From contig JBFWRK010000002.1 of assembly GCA_050248955.1 (NCBI GenBank), forward strand, positions 337,969 to 401,968: a stretch of 64,000 nucleotides of DNA. The letters are read 5' to 3'. This DNA is from JBFWRK01 sp050248955 (GTDB lineage Bacteria; Actinomycetota; Acidimicrobiia; Acidimicrobiales; Ilumatobacteraceae). The position numbers were made by a program, and so were the translations under genes. The notes beneath the pieces were generated by a model. That model ran no database searches, had not been told where the DNA came from, and was given only the letters and a program-made list of their open reading frames with translations. Below are positions 23,588-33,551 of this stretch, piece by piece. Each line of letters begins with the position of its first letter. Position 1 is the stretch's first letter.

Positions 23588-25005
23588 CCGTCGCTCGCCA
23601 ACCGTTCCGAGGCGCCCTGGAGACGCCTGAGCACCTCGGCGCGGCCGAGCAGCTCGAGCGCCTCGAACAGCGGCGGTCCGACCGAGCGACCGGTGACGGC
23701 GACGCGCACGGGTGCCTGTGCCTTGCCGAGCTTCAGCTCGAAGCGCTCACCGACACGCTCGAGCGCCGACTTGAGCGATTCGGCGTCCCAGGCCGCGGAC
23801 TCGTAGGCCGCGATCACCTCGGTGAGCAACGCCGGCGCCGTTGGCGTCATCGCCTTGCTCCAGCTCGCGCCGTCGATCTCCGGCTCGGGGAGGAAGAGGA
23901 AGTCGACGAGGGGCGGTGCCTCGGACAGCGTGACGACACGGGTCTGCACGAGCGGCGCCATCGCCGCGAAGACGGCGTCGTCCCACGACGCCTCGGGATG
24001 CTCGACGCGCCAGGCAGCCAACCAGGGCTCGCAGGCGGCGACGAACTCGTCGACCGGCATCGCCCGGAGGTACTCGCCGTTGAACGCGGCGAGCTTCTTG
24101 AGATCGAAGAACGCCGGTGATCTGTTCACGTCCTCGAGACGGAACGTGTCGACGATGTGCTCCCACGGCACGATCTCCTGATCGCCCGCCGGCGCCCAAC
24201 CGAGCGTCATCAGGTAGTTCCGCATCGCCGGCATGACGTAGCCCTCGTCGCGGTACTGCTCGAGCGCCACCTTGTCGCGCCGCTTCGAGAGCTTCTTGCG
24301 CTGCGCGTTCACGAGCACCGGCACGTGCGCCCAGACCGGCGGCTCGGGCGCGCCGAGCGCTGCCCACAGCATCTGCTGCTTCGGCGCGTTCGGCAGGTGC
24401 TCCTCCGCACGGATCACGTGCGACACCCGTTGCGCCATGTCGTCGACGACGTTGGCGAGGAGGAACATCGGCGAGCCGTTGCTGCGCAGCAGCACGAAGT
24501 CCTCGATGGTGTCGTTGGCGAACTCGACGCGGCCACGCACGAGGTCGTCGACGACGGTGTCACCGTCGGGCACGCGGAAGCGCAGCACGTGGCCGGGACC
24601 GGCCTGGAGCCCACGGTCGCGCGAGTAGCCGTCGTAGCCGGGCTTGCCCCGCTCCTTCGCCCGCTGGTCGATCTGCTCGGACGTGAGATCGCAGTAGTAG
24701 GCGAACCCGCCGGCGAGCAGACGCTCGGCGGCCTCGACGTGGGCGTCTCGGCGCTGCGACTGGAAGTACGGACCCTCGAACGCCGGGTCGTCGGCGCCGA
24801 TGCCGAGCCATGCCAGTGCATCGATGATCCCCTGCGTCCACTCCGGCCGGTTGCGCTCGGTGTCGGTGTCCTCGATGCGCAGCACGAACGTGCCGCCCAA
24901 TCGCTTCGCGAGCACCCAGTTGTAGAGCGCGGTGCGGGCTCCGCCCACGTGGAAGAACCCGGTCGGTGACGGCGCGAAGCGGAGACGTAGCGGGCGATCC
25001 GTCAT
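23584..25005 (-). CDS. gltX: Glutamyl-tRNA synthetase
   Basis: This 473-residue class I synthetase attaches Glu to tRNA-Glu and, if non-discriminating, to tRNA-Gln. The HIGH-type motif is APSPTGFFHVGGART (residues 11-25) and the KMSKS-type motif is KKLSKRR near residue 240. The C-terminal anticodon-binding part contains ALERVGERFELKLGKAQAPVR. Length fits bacterial GluRS. It shares the strand with tRNA-Glu(CTC) and tRNA-Gln(CTG) 1.4 kb downstream, and no glutaminyl-tRNA synthetase is seen. A non-discriminating enzyme working with GatCAB is therefore likely but inferred. Confidence 0.96.
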   Translation of the reverse strand: MTDRPLRLRFAPSPTGFFHVGGARTALYNWVLAKRLGGTFVLRIEDTDTERNRPEWTQGIIDALAWLGIGADDPAFEGPYFQSQRRDAHVEAAERLLAGGFAYYCDLTSEQIDQRAKERGKPGYDGYSRDRGLQAGPGHVLRFRVPDGDTVVDDLVRGRVEFANDTIEDFVLLRSNGSPMFLLANVVDDMAQRVSHVIRAEEHLPNAPKQQMLWAALGAPEPPVWAHVPVLVNAQRKKLSKRRDKVALEQYRDEGYVMPAMRNYLMTLGWAPAGDQEIVPWEHIVDTFRLEDVNRSPAFFDLKKLAAFNGEYLRAMPVDEFVAACEPWLAAWRVEHPEASWDDAVFAAMAPLVQTRVVTLSEAPPLVDFLFLPEPEIDGASWSKAMTPTAPALLTEVIAAYESAAWDAESLKSALERVGERFELKLGKAQAPVRVAVTGRSVGPPLFEALELLGRAEVLRRLQGASERLASDG

Positions 25006-25033
25006 GGTGGCGCGAGGCTACCGGCGGCAGCGC

Positions 25034-28000
25034 TCACGCACCCGGCGCTGTCGACAGCACGAGGTTGCGCAGCTGTCGCAGTGCCACCGAGAGCGTCGTC
25101 AGGTCGAGCGTGCCGCCGCGACGGATCTCGGCGAAGACCTCGCGCGCCCGCCCGATCGCGTGCTCGTTGATGTGCGCCCACTGCACCGCCGAGCCGCCAT
25201 GTGCGAGCACGTCGCCGGCGAGGTCGGCGAGTGCGGACAGCAGGTCGTCGCGCACAGCAGCGCGAGCATGCGTCTGCCACCGGTCGACGCGGGGCAACAT
25301 GCCGATCGCGTTCCACAACCACGTGACGCGGAGATGCTCGAACAGGTCCCAGTAGGCGGAGGCCGCTTCCTCGGCGGAGCAGCCGTGCTTCTCCGACAGC
25401 TCGAGCAGATCGAACGAGGTGTGCATCAGCGGCCAGATCGCCGAGCGCTCGGCGAGGTCCGCCGGGACGCCGGCGACGATCCGTTCCGCAGCGAGCGCCG
25501 TCGTCTGCTCGGCGAGTGGGCCGCGCACGAGCGGCGTGAGGCGATCGAAGAGGAGCTCGACACCGGGGCGGAACGCGCTCACGGTCTCGCGGAGCGGCAG
25601 CGGCGGCCGCCGGTGACGGAGCAACCATATGACGCCGCGCTCGACCATGCGCCGCAGATCGAGCGACAGCCCGAGTTGCGTCGACAACCCGATGGAGCCA
25701 CCGATCGACTCGATCTCTTCCCACAGCTCAGCGAAGCCGAAGATGTCCCGAGCCGCGATCCAGGCGCGGAGCACGTCAGCCGTCACCGCGCCGGTTTCCT
25801 CCGTCATGCGGTGGTCGAAGCTGATGCCGGAGAGGTTGACCATCTGGTTCACGAGCTGGGTCACGATGATCTCGCGGCGCAGCCGGTGGTCGAGGATCTC
25901 ACCCGCGAAACGCTCACGAATCGCTCGCGGGAAGTAGCGCACGAGCTCCGGCTCGAGGTAGCTGTCGTCGGCGAGCGTCGTCATCGAGACGTCCGCGATG
26001 TCGGCCATCTTCGTGTACGCCAGCAACACGGCGAACTCGGGCGTCGTCAACCCGCCGCCGGCCGCGGCGCGATCGGCGAGCTGCTTCTCGTTCGGGATGA
26101 ACTCGAGCTCGCGGTTGAGCCAGCCCTCGCGCTCGAGCTGCTGGATGTACCTCCCGTGGACGTTGACCATCGCCGCCGCCTGCACGCGGGCGATCGCGAG
26201 CGCCAGGGTCTGCGCCTCGTTGTCGGCGAGCACGAGCTCGCCGACCTCGTCGGTCATCGAGGCCAGCAGCTCGTTGCGCTGCTTGACCGTCAGGTCGCCG
26301 CTCTCGACGAGCTGGTTGAGGAGGATCTTGATGTTGACCTCGTGGTCGGAGCAGTCGACCCCAGCGGAGTTGTCGATCGCGTCGGTGTTGATGAGACCGC
26401 CACGCAGTGCGTACTCCACCCGGCCCCGCTGCGTGAACCCGAGGTTGCCGCCCTCGCCGACCATCTTGCAGCGCAACTCGGCGCCGGCGACGCGCAGCGA
26501 GTCGTTCGCCCGGTCGCCCGCGTCGCCGTGGGTCTCGGTGGACGCCTTCACGTACGTGCCGATGCCACCGTTCCAGAGCAGGTCGACCGGTGATCGCAGG
26601 ATCGCGCTCAACAGCTCGTTCGGCGCGAGTGCGACCGCATCGACGTCGAGCACGCGACGGACCTCGGGCGACAGCTCGATCACCTTCGCGGAGCGAGGGT
26701 AGACACCTCCGCCGTGCGAGATGACGAGCGGGTCGTAGTCGGCCCAGCTCGAACGGGGCAGCTCGAACAACCGCTTGCGTTCGGCGTACGAGCGGGCCGG
26801 GTCGGGGTCGGGATCGAGGAAGACGTGCCGATGGTCGAACGCGGCAACCAGCTTGACGTGCGGGGAGCGCAACATGCCGTTGCCGAACACATCGCCGCTC
26901 ATGTCACCGATGCCGACCACGGTCAGCTCGTCGTGGTCTGCGTCCTTGCCGAGCACTCGCGCGTGCCGGCGGACGCTCTCCCACGCGCCCCGCGCGGTGA
27001 TGGCCATCGACTTGTGGTCGTAGCCGACGCTGCCACCGGACGCGAACGCGTCGCCGAGCCAGAAGCCGTAGGCCGCAGCGATCTCGTTCGCGACGTCGGA
27101 GAACGTCGCGGTGCCCTTGTCGGCGGCGACGACGAGGTACGCATCGTCGCCGTCGTAGCGGACGGTGTTCGGCGGGGGGACGACGCCGCTGCCGACGATG
27201 TTGTCGGTGACGTCGAGCAACCCGGCGACGAACATGCGGTAGCAGGCCACGACCTCCGCCCACAGCTCGTCGCCGCCGCGAGGCGGCTGCTTCACGACGA
27301 AGCCGCCCTTCGCCCCGACGGGGACGATGACCGAGTTCTTCACGGTCTGGGCCTTCATCAGCCCGAGGATCTCGGTGCGGAAGTCCTCCCGGCGATCGCT
27401 CCAGCGCAAACCCCCGCGGGCGATGCGGCCGCCACGGAGGTGCACACCCTCCACCCGTGGCGAGCACACGAAGATCTCGAACATCGGGCGCGGGAGCGGC
27501 AGGTCGGGGATCCGCGAGGGATCGAGCTTGAACGCGATCACCGGGCGCAACGGCCCACCGTCGACGTCGCCGACCGGACGGTACGCGTTCGTCCGGGTGG
27601 TCGCGTCGATCAGGGCCAGGATGCCGCGCAGGATGCGGTCGTCGTCGAGGCTCGGCACCGCGTCGAGTGCCTGCTCCAGCTCGACGTGTGCCGCTGTGGC
27701 ACGGGCGTCTCGATCACCGTCGAGCCGGGGATCGAACCGGATGCCGAACAGCTCGGCGAGCGCCTTCGTCGTCGAGGCGTGACGCACGAGCGTCGACTCG
27801 ATCGTCGGTTGGCTGAACGGGAAGCCGGTCTGGCGGAGGTACTTCACGTAGGCGCGGATCACCGTGACCTGGCGCCCGGTCATCCCGCCCACGAGGACGA
27901 GACGGTTCAACCCGTCGTTCTCGGTCTCGCCGCGGAAGAGGTCGGCGAAGCTCGCCTGGAACTCGGCTCGCCGCGCTTCGTCGACCTCGACGCCATCGGG

Positions 28001-29803
28001 CACCCGGATGCCGATGTCGTACACCCACGCCGTGTGCGTCGAGGTCGGGCGGAACTCGAACGGGCGCTCGTCGACGACCGCAACACCGAGGTTCTCGAGC
28101 AGCGGGAGCACCGCTGACAGCGTGATCGGTTCACCGCGGCGGTAGAGCTTGAAGCGCAGGTCGTTGGCGTCGTCGTCGAGACGATGCTGCAGCGCCGTGG
28201 CGAGCGGACTGTCGGGCCCCAGCGCGAGCAGCCGCCGGAGGTCGGCCACCGCGGCACGAGGGTCGGTCGTGGCCTGGTACTCCACGGGGATCTCGTCATC
28301 GATCCGAGCGGCGATCTCCCTGGCACCCTGCTCGCCCAGCGCGAGCACGAGCTCGGCGTGCAGCCGCTCCGCCCAACTGGTCGTGAACGCATCGATGCGG
28401 GCTTCGAGCTCGGCGAGGTGCGGCACGGTGCGCGTGCCGGGCGAACGCCGCACGACCACGTGCACGCGGGCGAGCGCACTCGCGCCGACGCTCGTGTCGT
28501 GTTCGGCCTCGCTGCCGTCGAACGCCGCCTTCACCATCCTCGCGATCGCATCGGCGACGTCCGTCGTGAAGCGGCTGCGAGGGAGGTAGACGAGGCACGA
28601 GACGTAGCGGTCGCCGGGCTCGGACAGCGAGAAGATGCGGACGCGCTGGCGCTCCTGCAGCCCGATGATGCCGAGCGCGAGGTGGTACAGCTCGTCGGCA
28701 CCGGTCTCGAACAGCTCGTCGCGCGGGAACGCCTCGAGCACGGCGCGCAGCTCGCGCCCGGAGTGCGCGTCGGCCATGAACCCCGACCGTTCGAGCACCT
28801 CGGCGGCGCGCTCACGGAGCACGGGCGTGTCGAGCACGCTCTCGCGATAGGCGGAGGCAGCGAACAGTCCGATGATCCGGTCCTCGCCGACGATCGTGCC
28901 CGTCTCGTCGAAGCGGCGCACGGCGATGCACGTGAACCGAGCTGCGCGGTGGACCGAGCTCCGTGCGTCGGCGCGGCTGATCGCGAGCAGCCGCCGCTGC
29001 AGCGTCATCGGCGGATCGGCGTGGTGCGACCTCGTCAGCAGGCCGAGACCGGATCCCTCCTCGAGCTGGAGGTCGCCCTTCGCGTCGACGCGATACGACG
29101 CCATCCCGAGCAGGACGAAGCGCCCGTCGATCAGCCACCGCAGGAACGCGGCGGTCACCGGGATCTCGGCGGCGATCCTCGGATCGGTGCTCTCACGCTG
29201 CTCGACATCGCTCGCCAGCACGAGCGTGCGCTCCGCCATCTCCGCCCAGTCGCTCACGGCCTGATCGACGTCGGCGAGGACCGAGGCGAGCTCGCTCTCG
29301 ATCGCGTGGCAGGTGAGCGCGTCGCACCGATCGATCTCGACGAGCGTCCACGCCTCGATCTCGCCGCCCTCGTCGGGGAGCGACAGCACCTTCCCGTCGT
29401 CCCCGCGCTCGACGCGGATCATCGGGTGGATCATCAGATGGATGCCGAGGTCGTGCCGGTTCAGCACGAGCCGGACCGAGTCGACGAGGAACGGCGCGTC
29501 GTCGGTGACGATCATCACGACGGTGTGCGGCGAGCGCCAACCGGCGGTGTCCATGTCCGGGTTGACGAGCGCCACCTTCGCCGCGCCGGCCTTGCGCTCG
29601 AAGCCGAGGTTCCAGTGGCTGAGCACGGCCCCGTACAGGTCGTCGATGGCCCGGTTCTCCAGATCGGCGACGTCGGTGTCGTGCAGGTAACACCGGGCGA
29701 AGCGGGCGATCAGCTCAGCGTGTTCGGGAGTCGATCGCTGTGCTGCGAGGGCCGCGATGCGATCGATCGCGCCGACGGCCCGCTCGTCACCGTTCAGTTG
29801 CAT
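25034..29803 (-). CDS. gdh: NAD-specific glutamate dehydrogenase, large (about 180 kDa) type
   Basis: This 1589-residue protein has the length and order of the L-GDH180 family. An N-terminal regulatory region contains ACT-like parts (VVMIVTDDAPFLVDSVRLVL and later IFSLSEPGDRYVSCLVYLPR). A central catalytic domain has EILGLMKAQTVKNSVIVPVGAKGGFV with the catalytic Lys near residue 831, then GIGDMSGDVFGNGML (nucleotide-binding) and NDSLRV. A helical C-terminal region follows. It deaminates glutamate to 2-oxoglutarate and ammonia with NAD. It sits 28 bases upstream of gltX on the same strand, so the two may be co-transcribed. The start is an ATG close to a leftward promoter region shared with the divergent aminotransferase. 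Confidence 0.95.
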   Translation of the reverse strand: MQLNGDERAVGAIDRIAALAAQRSTPEHAELIARFARCYLHDTDVADLENRAIDDLYGAVLSHWNLGFERKAGAAKVALVNPDMDTAGWRSPHTVVMIVTDDAPFLVDSVRLVLNRHDLGIHLMIHPMIRVERGDDGKVLSLPDEGGEIEAWTLVEIDRCDALTCHAIESELASVLADVDQAVSDWAEMAERTLVLASDVEQRESTDPRIAAEIPVTAAFLRWLIDGRFVLLGMASYRVDAKGDLQLEEGSGLGLLTRSHHADPPMTLQRRLLAISRADARSSVHRAARFTCIAVRRFDETGTIVGEDRIIGLFAASAYRESVLDTPVLRERAAEVLERSGFMADAHSGRELRAVLEAFPRDELFETGADELYHLALGIIGLQERQRVRIFSLSEPGDRYVSCLVYLPRSRFTTDVADAIARMVKAAFDGSEAEHDTSVGASALARVHVVVRRSPGTRTVPHLAELEARIDAFTTSWAERLHAELVLALGEQGAREIAARIDDEIPVEYQATTDPRAAVADLRRLLALGPDSPLATALQHRLDDDANDLRFKLYRRGEPITLSAVLPLLENLGVAVVDERPFEFRPTSTHTAWVYDIGIRVPDGVEVDEARRAEFQASFADLFRGETENDGLNRLVLVGGMTGRQVTVIRAYVKYLRQTGFPFSQPTIESTLVRHASTTKALAELFGIRFDPRLDGDRDARATAAHVELEQALDAVPSLDDDRILRGILALIDATTRTNAYRPVGDVDGGPLRPVIAFKLDPSRIPDLPLPRPMFEIFVCSPRVEGVHLRGGRIARGGLRWSDRREDFRTEILGLMKAQTVKNSVIVPVGAKGGFVVKQPPRGGDELWAEVVACYRMFVAGLLDVTDNIVGSGVVPPPNTVRYDGDDAYLVVAADKGTATFSDVANEIAAAYGFWLGDAFASGGSVGYDHKSMAITARGAWESVRRHARVLGKDADHDELTVVGIGDMSGDVFGNGMLRSPHVKLVAAFDHRHVFLDPDPDPARSYAERKRLFELPRSSWADYDPLVISHGGGVYPRSAKVIELSPEVRRVLDVDAVALAPNELLSAILRSPVDLLWNGGIGTYVKASTETHGDAGDRANDSLRVAGAELRCKMVGEGGNLGFTQRGRVEYALRGGLINTDAIDNSAGVDCSDHEVNIKILLNQLVESGDLTVKQRNELLASMTDEVGELVLADNEAQTLALAIARVQAAAMVNVHGRYIQQLEREGWLNRELEFIPNEKQLADRAAAGGGLTTPEFAVLLAYTKMADIADVSMTTLADDSYLEPELVRYFPRAIRERFAGEILDHRLRREIIVTQLVNQMVNLSGISFDHRMTEETGAVTADVLRAWIAARDIFGFAELWEEIESIGGSIGLSTQLGLSLDLRRMVERGVIWLLRHRRPPLPLRETVSAFRPGVELLFDRLTPLVRGPLAEQTTALAAERIVAGVPADLAERSAIWPLMHTSFDLLELSEKHGCSAEEAASAYWDLFEHLRVTWLWNAIGMLPRVDRWQTHARAAVRDDLLSALADLAGDVLAHGGSAVQWAHINEHAIGRAREVFAEIRRGGTLDLTTLSVALRQLRNLVLSTAPGA

Positions 29804-29977
29804 TAGTCATCACCCCGCTCCTCCGGCGCCGTTGACGGAGGCTCGATTCGGACGGCGGAACACTAGTTGTGGTCGCAGCGGCGGCCGGGTCGCGGACCCG
29901 GAATCGCGCCGAAGGATGTTGTGCTGATACAAAGACCCCTCTGTACCGCGGCACCGGGAACAATTTAGTCTGGCAGC

Positions 29978-31330
29978 ATGACCGCCCTCGACACCGCTCA
30001 GAGCACCGCGTTGACGAACGACCGTGCGCACGTCTTCCACTCCTGGTCAGCGCAGGGAGCGCTGGCGCCGGTCGTGGTCGCCGGGGCCGAGGGCAGCTGG
30101 TTCTGGGACGACGACGGTCGCCGATACCTCGACTTCTCGTCCCAGCTGATGAACGTGAACATCGGCCACCAGCACCCGAAGCTGGTCGCCGCGATCCAGG
30201 AGGCGGCCGGCCGCCTGTGCACCATCGCGCCGTTCCATGCGAACGCATCGCGCAGTGAGGCGGCGCGGCTGATCACCGAGCTCGCTCCCGGCGATCTCGA
30301 CATGGTGTTCTTCACGAACGGCGGCGCCGAGGCGACCGAGAACGCGATCCGTCTCGCCCGTCTGCACACCGGGCGGCACAAGGTCCTCACGATGTATCGC
30401 AGCTACCACGGCGCGACCGGCGGTGCGATCCAGATGACCGGCGACCCCCGGCGCTGGCCGAGCGAGCCGGGCCTGCCCGGCATCGTGAAGTTCTGGGGGC
30501 CGTACCTCTACCGCTCGGAGTTCCACGCCACGACCGAGGCCGAGGAGTGCGAGCGGGCGCTCCAGCACCTCGAACACGTCGTCACGATGGAAGGCCCGGC
30601 GAACGTCGCCGCGGTCGTCCTCGAACCCGTCGTCGGGACGAACGGCATCCTCGTGCCGCCGGACGGCTATCTCGCCGGCGTCCGCGAGCTCTGCGACCGG
30701 CACGGGATCATGATGATCGCCGATGAGGTCATGGCCGGGTTCGGGCGGTGCGGCGAGTGGTTCTCGGTGAACCGCTGGAACGTCACGCCCGACCTCATCT
30801 GCTTCGCGAAGGGCGTGAACTCCGGGTACGTCCCGCTCGGCGGCGTGATCATCAGCCGGCCGATCGCCGACACGTTCAAGGAACGAGTCTACCCGGGCGG
30901 CCTCACGTACTCCGGCCACCCGCTCGCCTGCGCGTCGGCCGTCGCATCGATCAACATCTTCAAGGAGGAGGGCCTCGTCGAGAACGCCCGCCGGCTCGGC
31001 GACGAGGTGTTCGGCCCCGAGCTGAGGGCGATGCAGGAACGTCACCCGTCGATCGGCGAGGTCCGCGGGCTCGGCGTGTTCTGGGCGATCGAGCTGGTCA
31101 AGGATCGCGCCACGCGCGAGATGTTCGTACCGTTCAACGCGTCCGGTCCGGCGGCAGCGCCGATGACTGCGATCGTGAGCGCCTGCAAGGCCGAGGGTGT
31201 CTGGCCGTTCGCCCACTTCAACCGGTTGCACGTCACGCCGCCGTGCAACATCAGCGACGACGAGGCCCGCCAGGGCCTGGCCGTGATCGACCAGGCGCTC
31301 GAGCTCGCCGACCGTCGTTACACCGGCTGA
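29978..31330 (+). CDS. Class III (omega) PLP aminotransferase
   Basis: This 450-residue enzyme shows the fold-type I class III pattern: WFWDDDGRRYLDFSSQLMNVNIGH, FTNGGAEATENAIRLAR (PLP phosphate), MIADEVMAGFGRCGEW (Asp contacting the pyridine N) and the Schiff-base Lys278 in LICFAKGVNSGYVPLGG. The closest families use beta-alanine, 4-aminobutyrate or taurine with pyruvate or 2-oxoglutarate. Next to the leftward pyrimidine-degradation genes, the best inferred job is beta-alanine to malonate semialdehyde. A TTTAGT element at 29964-29969 lies nine bases before the ATG, which would give a nearly leaderless transcript. Its end overlaps the convergent EamA gene by 13 bases. Confidence 0.88.
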   Translation: MTALDTAQSTALTNDRAHVFHSWSAQGALAPVVVAGAEGSWFWDDDGRRYLDFSSQLMNVNIGHQHPKLVAAIQEAAGRLCTIAPFHANASRSEAARLITELAPGDLDMVFFTNGGAEATENAIRLARLHTGRHKVLTMYRSYHGATGGAIQMTGDPRRWPSEPGLPGIVKFWGPYLYRSEFHATTEAEECERALQHLEHVVTMEGPANVAAVVLEPVVGTNGILVPPDGYLAGVRELCDRHGIMMIADEVMAGFGRCGEWFSVNRWNVTPDLICFAKGVNSGYVPLGGVIISRPIADTFKERVYPGGLTYSGHPLACASAVASINIFKEEGLVENARRLGDEVFGPELRAMQERHPSIGEVRGLGVFWAIELVKDRATREMFVPFNASGPAAAPMTAIVSACKAEGVWPFAHFNRLHVTPPCNISDDEARQGLAVIDQALELADRRYTG

Positions 31331-32214
31331 CCGGTCGCCGGCCGCATCGTCAGCGCGACGCCGGCCAACGCGACCGCGAGGCCGACCACAGCGAGCACGC
31401 CGAGCCGTTCGCCGAAAAGCACGGCGCCTTCCACGGTCGACAGTGCCGGCGTCAAGAAGAAGAGGCTGCTGACACGCGCCGCGGCGTGATGGTTCAGCAT
31501 CCACAGCATCACGAGCACGGCGACGATCGAGAGCACGAACACGCCCCACGCGAAGGCGAGCACGAGCCGCCCCGTGACGTGCAGCTCGAACCCCTCCCCC
31601 GCCGCAGCGATCCCGAAGAGCACTGCCGACGCCGCGTACTGCACCACCGTGCCCCACAGCAGCGGCACGGTCGCCCCGCGAGCGCGCTGCGCGAGCGTGC
31701 CGGCGGAGATGCCGAGGACCGAGATCGCCATCGCCAGCAGCGCTGTCCCCGGCACTTCGCCGACGCCTGCCTCCATCCGCTCGACGACGACGAGGGCGAC
31801 GCCGGTGAAGCCGAAGACGACGCCGATCCAGTGGATCCGGAGCAACCGCTCGCCGAGCAGCACGCGGCCGGCCAACGCCGTGACCACCGGATGCAGACCG
31901 GCGATCAGCGCGCTCAACCCCGTCGGCAGGCCGAGGTCGATCGCCACGAAGACCCCGCCGAGGTAGACGACGTGCAGGCCGACCGCCGTGCCTGCGGACC
32001 ACACCACGCCTTTCCGGTCGGGCCGCGGTGAGCGGACAACGCCGGCGATCGCGGCGAGCACTGCCGAAGCGACCGCCATCCTGATCGCGAGGAACGTGAA
32101 CGGCCCGGCGTCCTCCGTGACGTACCGCGCGACGACGAACCCGGTCGACCAGGTGAGCACGAAGCCTGCCGGCGCGAGCGCGACGGCACGCGAGCGGAAG
32201 GACCGCGGTGACAC
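31318..32214 (-). CDS. EamA/DMT-family transporter
   Basis: This 298-residue membrane protein has about ten hydrophobic helices in two EamA halves. The first half contains LTWSTGFVVARYVTEDAGPFTFLAIRMAVA (seen as LTWSTGFVVARY plus FLAIRMAVA), the signature of drug/metabolite transporters. The second includes LLWGTVVQYAASAVLF and SLFFLTPALSTVEGAVLFGE. These usually export amino acids, purines or metabolites. Its start lies one base from the stop of the carbamoylase gene upstream, so it is the last gene of the leftward catabolic set. It may export an end product. The substrate is not shown. Confidence 0.87.
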   Translation of the reverse strand: MSPRSFRSRAVALAPAGFVLTWSTGFVVARYVTEDAGPFTFLAIRMAVASAVLAAIAGVVRSPRPDRKGVVWSAGTAVGLHVVYLGGVFVAIDLGLPTGLSALIAGLHPVVTALAGRVLLGERLLRIHWIGVVFGFTGVALVVVERMEAGVGEVPGTALLAMAISVLGISAGTLAQRARGATVPLLWGTVVQYAASAVLFGIAAAGEGFELHVTGRLVLAFAWGVFVLSIVAVLVMLWMLNHHAAARVSSLFFLTPALSTVEGAVLFGERLGVLAVVGLAVALAGVALTMRPATGQPV

Positions 32215-33444
32215 TCAGCCGGCGATCTGCGCCATCGACCGCCGCACCGTGCGGTCGAAGGCGTCCACCGCCATCCGCAGGTGGTCGTGGGGTGTGTCCT
32301 CTTCCTTCGTGTGCGACAGACCGTTCGTCGACGAGCTGAAGATCATCACGGTCGGCACCACTCGGGCCATCTCCGACGCGTCGTGCAAGGCGCCCGAAGG
32401 CAGCTCCACGTCGTGGCCCTCCACCTCGCGCACCGAGGCTCGAGCGGCGTCGAGCAGGGCAGGGTCGAACGGCATGGGCGGAATCCGGAAGATGTGCTCC
32501 CAGGCGACCGAGCAACCCTCGGTCTCGGCGGCGCGGCCAGCCGCATCCTTGGCCTCGGCGAACATCGCCGCGAGCTCGCCGGCGTCGATGTGGCGCATGT
32601 CCATCGTGATCCGGGTCTCGCCGGCCACGGCGGTCACCACGCCGGGCCAGCACTGCACGAAGCCGACGGTGGCGACGCCGACGTGGCGTGCCGCGATCTC
32701 GGCGAGCTCGATCGCGAAGCGCCCCGCAGCACGGAACGAGTCGCGGCGCATCTCCATCGGCATCGTGCCGGCGTGTGCTGCCTGGCCCGTGAAGATCAGC
32801 CGCTCCCGCTCGATGCCGACCGTGCCGGTGACCGTGGCGATGCCGCGACCGAGATGTTCGAGGACGGGTCCCTGCTCGATGTGCACCTCGACGTACGCCC
32901 TCACGTGTTCGAGGCGGCGACGGCAGCCGTCGAGGTCGTCGAGGTCGACACCGTGCTCGGCGACGACGTCGGCGAGGCGGTTGCCCTCCTTGTCGGAGAG
33001 ATCCCGCACGATGTCGACGTCGAGCGTGCCCGCGACCGCGGCGGAGCCGAAGAGGCTCCGGCTGAACCGGGCGCCCTCCTCGTCCGCCCAATCAACGAGC
33101 GCGATCGTGCACGGTGGCGTGCCTTCGGCGGCGAGCGACCGGACCAGCTCGAGACCGGCCATCACGCCCAGGGCCCCGTCGAGCCAACCGCCCTTCGGCA
33201 CCGAGTCGAGGTGCGATCCGACGACGATCGTGTCGGGGCGCTCACCGCGCAGGTACACCCAGAGGTTGCCCGCCTCGTCCTGGTCCACCTCGACCGGCAG
33301 GGTCGCCAGCGACTCGCGCAACAGGTTGCGCGCCTCGACCCACTCCGGTGTCCACGCCAACCGGCGTGACCCCTCAGGCCCACCCGTCCGGGCCGCCAGC
33401 TCCTGCAGCGATGCAATGACGCGATCCGGCTCATAGCTACTCAT
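32215..33444 (-). CDS. M20-type Zn/Mn-dependent N-carbamoyl-amino acid hydrolase
   Basis: This 409-residue enzyme belongs to the hydantoinase/carbamoylase group of M20 peptidases. Metal ligands appear in GSHLDSVPKGGWLDGALGV (His and Asp), DWADEEGARF (Glu pair) and the late SGALHDASEMA; EVHIEQGPVLE and GTMPMEMRRD are typical of beta-ureidopropionase, allantoate amidohydrolase and L-carbamoylase. The start is the ATG at 33444 (MSSYEPDRV); the longer open frame upstream is in the intergenic hairpin region. It could hydrolyse N-carbamoyl-beta-alanine or an N-carbamoyl amino acid. This would make it functionally parallel to the nitrilase-type enzyme at the other end of the same gene set. Confidence 0.9.
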   Translation of the reverse strand: MSSYEPDRVIASLQELAARTGGPEGSRRLAWTPEWVEARNLLRESLATLPVEVDQDEAGNLWVYLRGERPDTIVVGSHLDSVPKGGWLDGALGVMAGLELVRSLAAEGTPPCTIALVDWADEEGARFSRSLFGSAAVAGTLDVDIVRDLSDKEGNRLADVVAEHGVDLDDLDGCRRRLEHVRAYVEVHIEQGPVLEHLGRGIATVTGTVGIERERLIFTGQAAHAGTMPMEMRRDSFRAAGRFAIELAEIAARHVGVATVGFVQCWPGVVTAVAGETRITMDMRHIDAGELAAMFAEAKDAAGRAAETEGCSVAWEHIFRIPPMPFDPALLDAARASVREVEGHDVELPSGALHDASEMARVVPTVMIFSSSTNGLSHTKEEDTPHDHLRMAVDAFDRTVRRSMAQIAG

Positions 33445-33486
33445 ACGGTCGGTTCTCCAGTGACGTGACTCAGCGCGGACGTGAAA

Positions 33487-33518
33487 CGGGGTCGATCCGG
33501 CTATGCCGGTCGACCCCG
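33487..33518 (-). terminator. Stem-loop between binding-protein and carbamoylase genes
   Basis: CGGGGTCGA/TCGACCCCG plus CCGG/CCGG with one bulged T and loop CTATG form a 13-bp stem. It lies between two genes of the same strand, 42 bases before the downstream start. It may attenuate read-through or protect the upstream mRNA 3' end. Confidence 0.55.
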
Positions 33519-33551
33519 CAGCAGACGTGACCCCAACAGGTGGGGGGAGCT

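Noticed and set aside
30047..33091. 1014-codon open frame on the minus strand over the aminotransferase, EamA and carbamoylase genes
   Set aside because: It is out of frame with three recognisable genes and made of Arg/Gly/Ala repeats typical of GC-rich shadows.
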